Origin: Neisseria chenwenguii
GTDB taxonomy: Bacteria; Pseudomonadota; Gammaproteobacteria; Burkholderiales; Neisseriaceae
Assembly (NCBI RefSeq): GCF_002216145.1
Contig: NZ_CP022278.1
Coordinates: 1,054,001-1,118,000 of the forward strand
Length of the DNA: 64,000 bases
Direction: 5' to 3'
Shown piece after piece: positions 60,591 to 64,000 of this stretch. The position numbers and the translations under genes were made by a program. The notes below the pieces were generated by a model. That model was not told the DNA's origin, made no database searches, and saw only the letters and a list, made by a program, of their open reading frames with translations. Positions within the stretch are counted from its first letter, which is position 1. Every line of letters begins with the position of its first letter.

Positions 60591-60773
60591 TTACTTTTCT
60601 ACTATTTTACGCCATGTTTGATATGCAAATTTTATTTCATCCCGAACAGGGTTAGGAATCCCACTCTTTTCCAAAAGAGGAACAAATACCAAACCCTGCG
60701 CCCAGCCGGAAAACTGAGGACCAATACCACCGCTTATCCGTTTCAATTGATCAACACCTAAAACCAGCATCAT
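60591..60773 (-). CDS. Double-glycine-leader peptide 3
   Basis: A 60-residue peptide precursor. Leader MMLVLGVDQLKRISGG ends in Gly-Gly with hydrophobic residues at the spacing expected for C39 peptidases (L, I before GG). The mature part (IGPQFSGWAQGLVFVPLLEK, then SGIPNPVRDEIKFAYQTWRK) has a hydrophobic start and a basic helical end. AAAGGAG lies six bases before the ATG at 60773. Substrate of the PCAT by context; activity not shown. Confidence 0.72.
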   Translation of the reverse strand: MMLVLGVDQLKRISGGIGPQFSGWAQGLVFVPLLEKSGIPNPVRDEIKFAYQTWRKIVEK

Positions 60774-60838
60774 GGCAACTCCTTTCAAAAAGACCGGAAC
60801 AACCGTTTTTCAGACGGCCTATAAATCAGCCGGACAGT

Positions 60839-61006
60839 CTACCGTGTTTCCAGCGGCACTACCGGCTCGGGAATACGGATTTCGCCCGCTCTACGCAACC
60901 GCTCCTCGATAACATCCCAGTATCCGATAAACCCTGCCTTACCGGGGCGCCCAAGAAGAAAGCCGCCTCCCACCTGATCCAACACTTCTTTATCCAACAA
61001 CTGCAT
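60839..61006 (-). CDS. Double-glycine-leader peptide 2
   Basis: A 55-residue precursor: leader MQLLDKEVLDQVGGG, mature part FLLGRPGKAGFIGYWDVIEE followed by RLRRAGEIRIPEPVVPLETR. The leader has the L-x-x-x-(V/L)-x-x-(V/I)-GG pattern. AAGGAACAG lies before the ATG at 61006. A DUS (60810-60820) separates it from peptide 3. Confidence 0.72.
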   Translation of the reverse strand: MQLLDKEVLDQVGGGFLLGRPGKAGFIGYWDVIEERLRRAGEIRIPEPVVPLETR

Positions 61007-61082
61007 CTTCTGTTCCTTCTCTATGAAAAAGCGGAAAAAGCGCTCCTGCAAAGGAGCGCACCTATACAGCCGGGTTGACTGC

Positions 61083-61253
61083 TTAGAAATTGTGATCTTC
61101 GCGGAATTCGCGAATTTCATCACGGACGTTGTGAGCCAATTCAACAGCAGCATCACCCAAAGAGCGGAAACCGTCTTTTAGCGATTTACGGAAGCTGCTC
61201 CAATTAACACCACCGGCAACCTGTTGCAGTTCTTTTTCGTTCAACTCTTTCAT
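61083..61253 (-). CDS. Double-glycine-leader peptide 1
   Basis: A 56-residue precursor: leader MKELNEKELQQVAGG is a textbook class II leader. The mature part (VNWSSFRKSLKDGFRSLGDA, AVELAHNVRDEIREFREDHN) looks like an amphipathic helix rich in Arg and Glu. AGGAAGAATC precedes the ATG at 61253. First gene of the peptide operon, nearest to the divergent tolC-like gene. Confidence 0.75.
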   Translation of the reverse strand: MKELNEKELQQVAGGVNWSSFRKSLKDGFRSLGDAAVELAHNVRDEIREFREDHNF

Positions 61254-61522
61254 GATTCTTCCTTTCATAAATTTCAATGAAAAATTAAAAAACGAGACAT
61301 CTCTGAAATCTCCCTTGTTTGGGTCTGATTGACCGTTTAAGTTTGACTGATTAAGTTTTATCGTGTTTCATCTCGTAAAGAAACCGTAAAATCCAAACGT
61401 GGTATGATATTGAATTGAAAGAGTATTTTCATATATTCCGATAAAAACCGCACATCTTCGGAGCGAACTATTTTGTTTTATCAGCCTCTAACTTTCAGCT
61501 TCCTACCGATTTTCTCTATATT
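61254..61522. promoter_or_regulatory. Divergent promoter region with an AAACTTAA direct repeat
   Basis: The 269 bases between the peptide operon and the TolC-like gene must hold promoters both ways. On the minus strand AAACTTAA occurs twice (61351-61358 and 61337-61344), 14 bases start to start. On the plus strand an extended minus-10 like TGGTATGAT lies near 61401-61409. The 14-base repeat spacing suggests a dimeric regulator site, but no regulator gene is in the window. Confidence 0.45.
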
Positions 61523-62866
61523 ATGCGCACCCTTCATACCGCTACTGTTTTCACCGCCCTGTTGCTGGCTTTTCCCGTCGCAGGTCATGCGTTTACGCTG
61601 GCTGATGCATGGCTGGCGGCGTTGAACTATTCGGCCGACCATTCCGCCGCCCGCCACGAGCGCAACGCCGACCGTGAGAAGAAAAACCAAGCCAGAGCCG
61701 AGTTGCTGCCGCAGATTACCGCCAACACCGAATACAGCCGTCAGCCGCCGTCGCTTTCATCGACCACCCGCAGCAACGGCTGGAACGTCCAAGCCAGCCA
61801 GACGCTGTTCGACAAATCGCTGTTTGCCCGCTACAAGCAGGGCAAAGTTGCGGCGGAAACAGCGGATGCCAAACTGGCCAACAGCCAGGGCGAACTGCTC
61901 TACAATGTCGCGCAGGCCTACTTCGACGTCCTGCTCCAGCAGGACAAGCTCAAAGCCGTGCGCGAGGAACGCGCCGCCTATACCAAGCAGCTCGAACGCG
62001 CGCAGGAAATGTTCAAACAGGGCGCAGCCACCATTCTCGACACCCACGAAGCACAATCCGGCTACGATACGGCCGTGGCCAAGGAAGTGGACATCCTGAC
62101 CAAACTGCGCATCGCAAAAAACACCCTCTCAGACATGACCGGGCTGGATTCCGAACAAATCAGCGCCGTGCGCATCAATCCGGAAAACATCGACCTTTTG
62201 GCACACACCCAAGAGCAGGAATGGCAGGATTTGGCCGAACAAAACAACCAGGAATGGCAGATGCAGCGCTTGGCGGTCAAAGACGCCGAGGCCGCCTACA
62301 AAGCCGCCAAAGGCGGGCATTGGCCGAAGCTGACACTCAACAGCAGCTATCAGAACTACAACAATACCTACAACTACTACGGCTACGACCAAAGCTACCG
62401 AAGCAAAGGTGCGACCGTTTCACTCAACCTTTCCCTACCGCTGTTCAGCGGCGGTTCGGTATATAGCCAGGCAAAAGAAGCCGCCGAACGCGAACTGCAA
62501 AACCGCGACCTGTTGACCGCTGCCGAGCGTAAAGTACGCCTGTCGGTCAAACAGTCGTTTTTCAACACCGACAGCAGCCACGCGCAAATGATTGCCCAGC
62601 AGCGTCTGCTGGCCGCCAACACAGCCAAACTGGAATCGACGCAGATCGGCCGCCAAGTCGGTGTGCGCAACAATCTGGAAGAAATCCAAGCGCAGCAGGC
62701 CAAAGCCGATGCCGAACAGAAACTGGCCGAAGCCAAATACGGCTACGTCAAATCCTATCTCGAGCTCCTGAAAAACTCAGGCGTTCTGGTGGAGGTACGG
62801 CGGCTCTCGGCGGTTAACGATGCGCTTTACCCGCAGGTATCGTCCGTTGCGCCGGACAAGCCGTAA
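61523..62866 (+). CDS. tolC: TolC-family outer membrane channel
   Basis: A 447-residue outer-membrane efflux/secretion channel. Signal peptide MRTLHTATVFTALLLAFPVAGHA, then two structural repeats typical of TolC: LADAWLAALNYSADHSAARH and, later, NAEQNNQEWQMQRLAVKDAE-like helices, each with coiled-coil Ala/Lys/Glu-rich segments, and a beta-barrel strand region (YNYYGYDQSYRSKGATVSLN). Divergent from the peptide genes and on the far side from the exporter, so it is the natural third component of the export system, and possibly also serves drug efflux. Confidence 0.9.
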   Translation: MRTLHTATVFTALLLAFPVAGHAFTLADAWLAALNYSADHSAARHERNADREKKNQARAELLPQITANTEYSRQPPSLSSTTRSNGWNVQASQTLFDKSLFARYKQGKVAAETADAKLANSQGELLYNVAQAYFDVLLQQDKLKAVREERAAYTKQLERAQEMFKQGAATILDTHEAQSGYDTAVAKEVDILTKLRIAKNTLSDMTGLDSEQISAVRINPENIDLLAHTQEQEWQDLAEQNNQEWQMQRLAVKDAEAAYKAAKGGHWPKLTLNSSYQNYNNTYNYYGYDQSYRSKGATVSLNLSLPLFSGGSVYSQAKEAAERELQNRDLLTAAERKVRLSVKQSFFNTDSSHAQMIAQQRLLAANTAKLESTQIGRQVGVRNNLEEIQAQQAKADAEQKLAEAKYGYVKSYLELLKNSGVLVEVRRLSAVNDALYPQVSSVAPDKP

Positions 62867-62872
62867 CATTGA

Positions 62873-63997
<1,125 letters not shown>

Positions 63998-64000
63998 ACG

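Overview
The window is a chromosomal segment of a commensal-type Neisseria. DNA uptake sequences (DUS) of the AGGCCGTCTGAA form are scattered everywhere and often paired as inverted repeats that act as terminators. The gene order (ntrY-ntrX-dprA-smg-topA; frr-uppS-cdsA-dxr-rseP-bamA-skp-lpxD-fabZ-lpxA; a 14-gene nuo cluster; comP and comE beside an rRNA operon) is neisserial. The AG-prefixed DUS points away from the meningococcus/gonococcus group. I do not assign a species.

Layout. 0-6 kb: end of NtrY, NtrX, DprA, Smg, topoisomerase I. 6-7 kb: zinc alcohol dehydrogenase (minus). 7.3-18.7 kb: a plus-strand envelope-biogenesis run (ribosome recycling, undecaprenyl-PP synthase, CDP-DAG synthase, DXP reductoisomerase, RseP, BamA, Skp, LpxD, FabZ, LpxA). 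18.8-22.8 kb: phosphopantetheinyl transferase, photolyase and glutamate 5-kinase (minus), separated by a repeat-rich gap. 22.9-48.3 kb: complex I (nuoA-N, minus), interrupted by many passenger genes and decayed cassettes. 48.5-50 kb: IS remnant, comP, comE. 50.4-55.9 kb: one rRNA operon (16S-tRNA-Ile-tRNA-Ala-23S-5S, minus). 56-62.9 kb: pncC, then a peptide-export system: peptidase-containing ABC transporter, membrane-fusion protein, three double-glycine-leader peptides and a divergent TolC-like channel. 63-64 kb: adenine deaminase.

Main observations. (1) The nuo cluster is a mosaic of two DUS dialects. From inside nuoM (about 25.4 kb) to inside nuoG (about 38.1 kb), and again from inside nuoC to the end of nuoB (about 46.4-47.9 kb), the native GCCGTCTGAA word is replaced by AGGCTGCCTGAA/AGGCAGCCTGAA, a Simonsiella/Kingella-type dialect. 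The DNA there is more AT-rich, and the larger tract carries a second copy of an ACT-domain gene that the flanking native DNA also has. This looks like homologous import from another Neisseriaceae genus. (2) The imported tracts contain broken effector/immunity genes: a LysM-Tae4 amidase effector between nuoH and nuoG, Tae4 and Tai4 remnants between nuoB and nuoC, and an unidentified decayed cassette between nuoL and nuoM. (3) The [2Fe-2S] ferredoxin gene next to nuoF is chimeric and lacks the fourth cluster cysteine. (4) The double-glycine peptide system at 56.5-62.9 kb looks complete and intact. (5) ComP, the DUS receptor that would select incoming DNA, is encoded in the same window. (6) A family of short hairpins with different stems but a shared GTAGG/CCTAC edge is scattered through the gaps.
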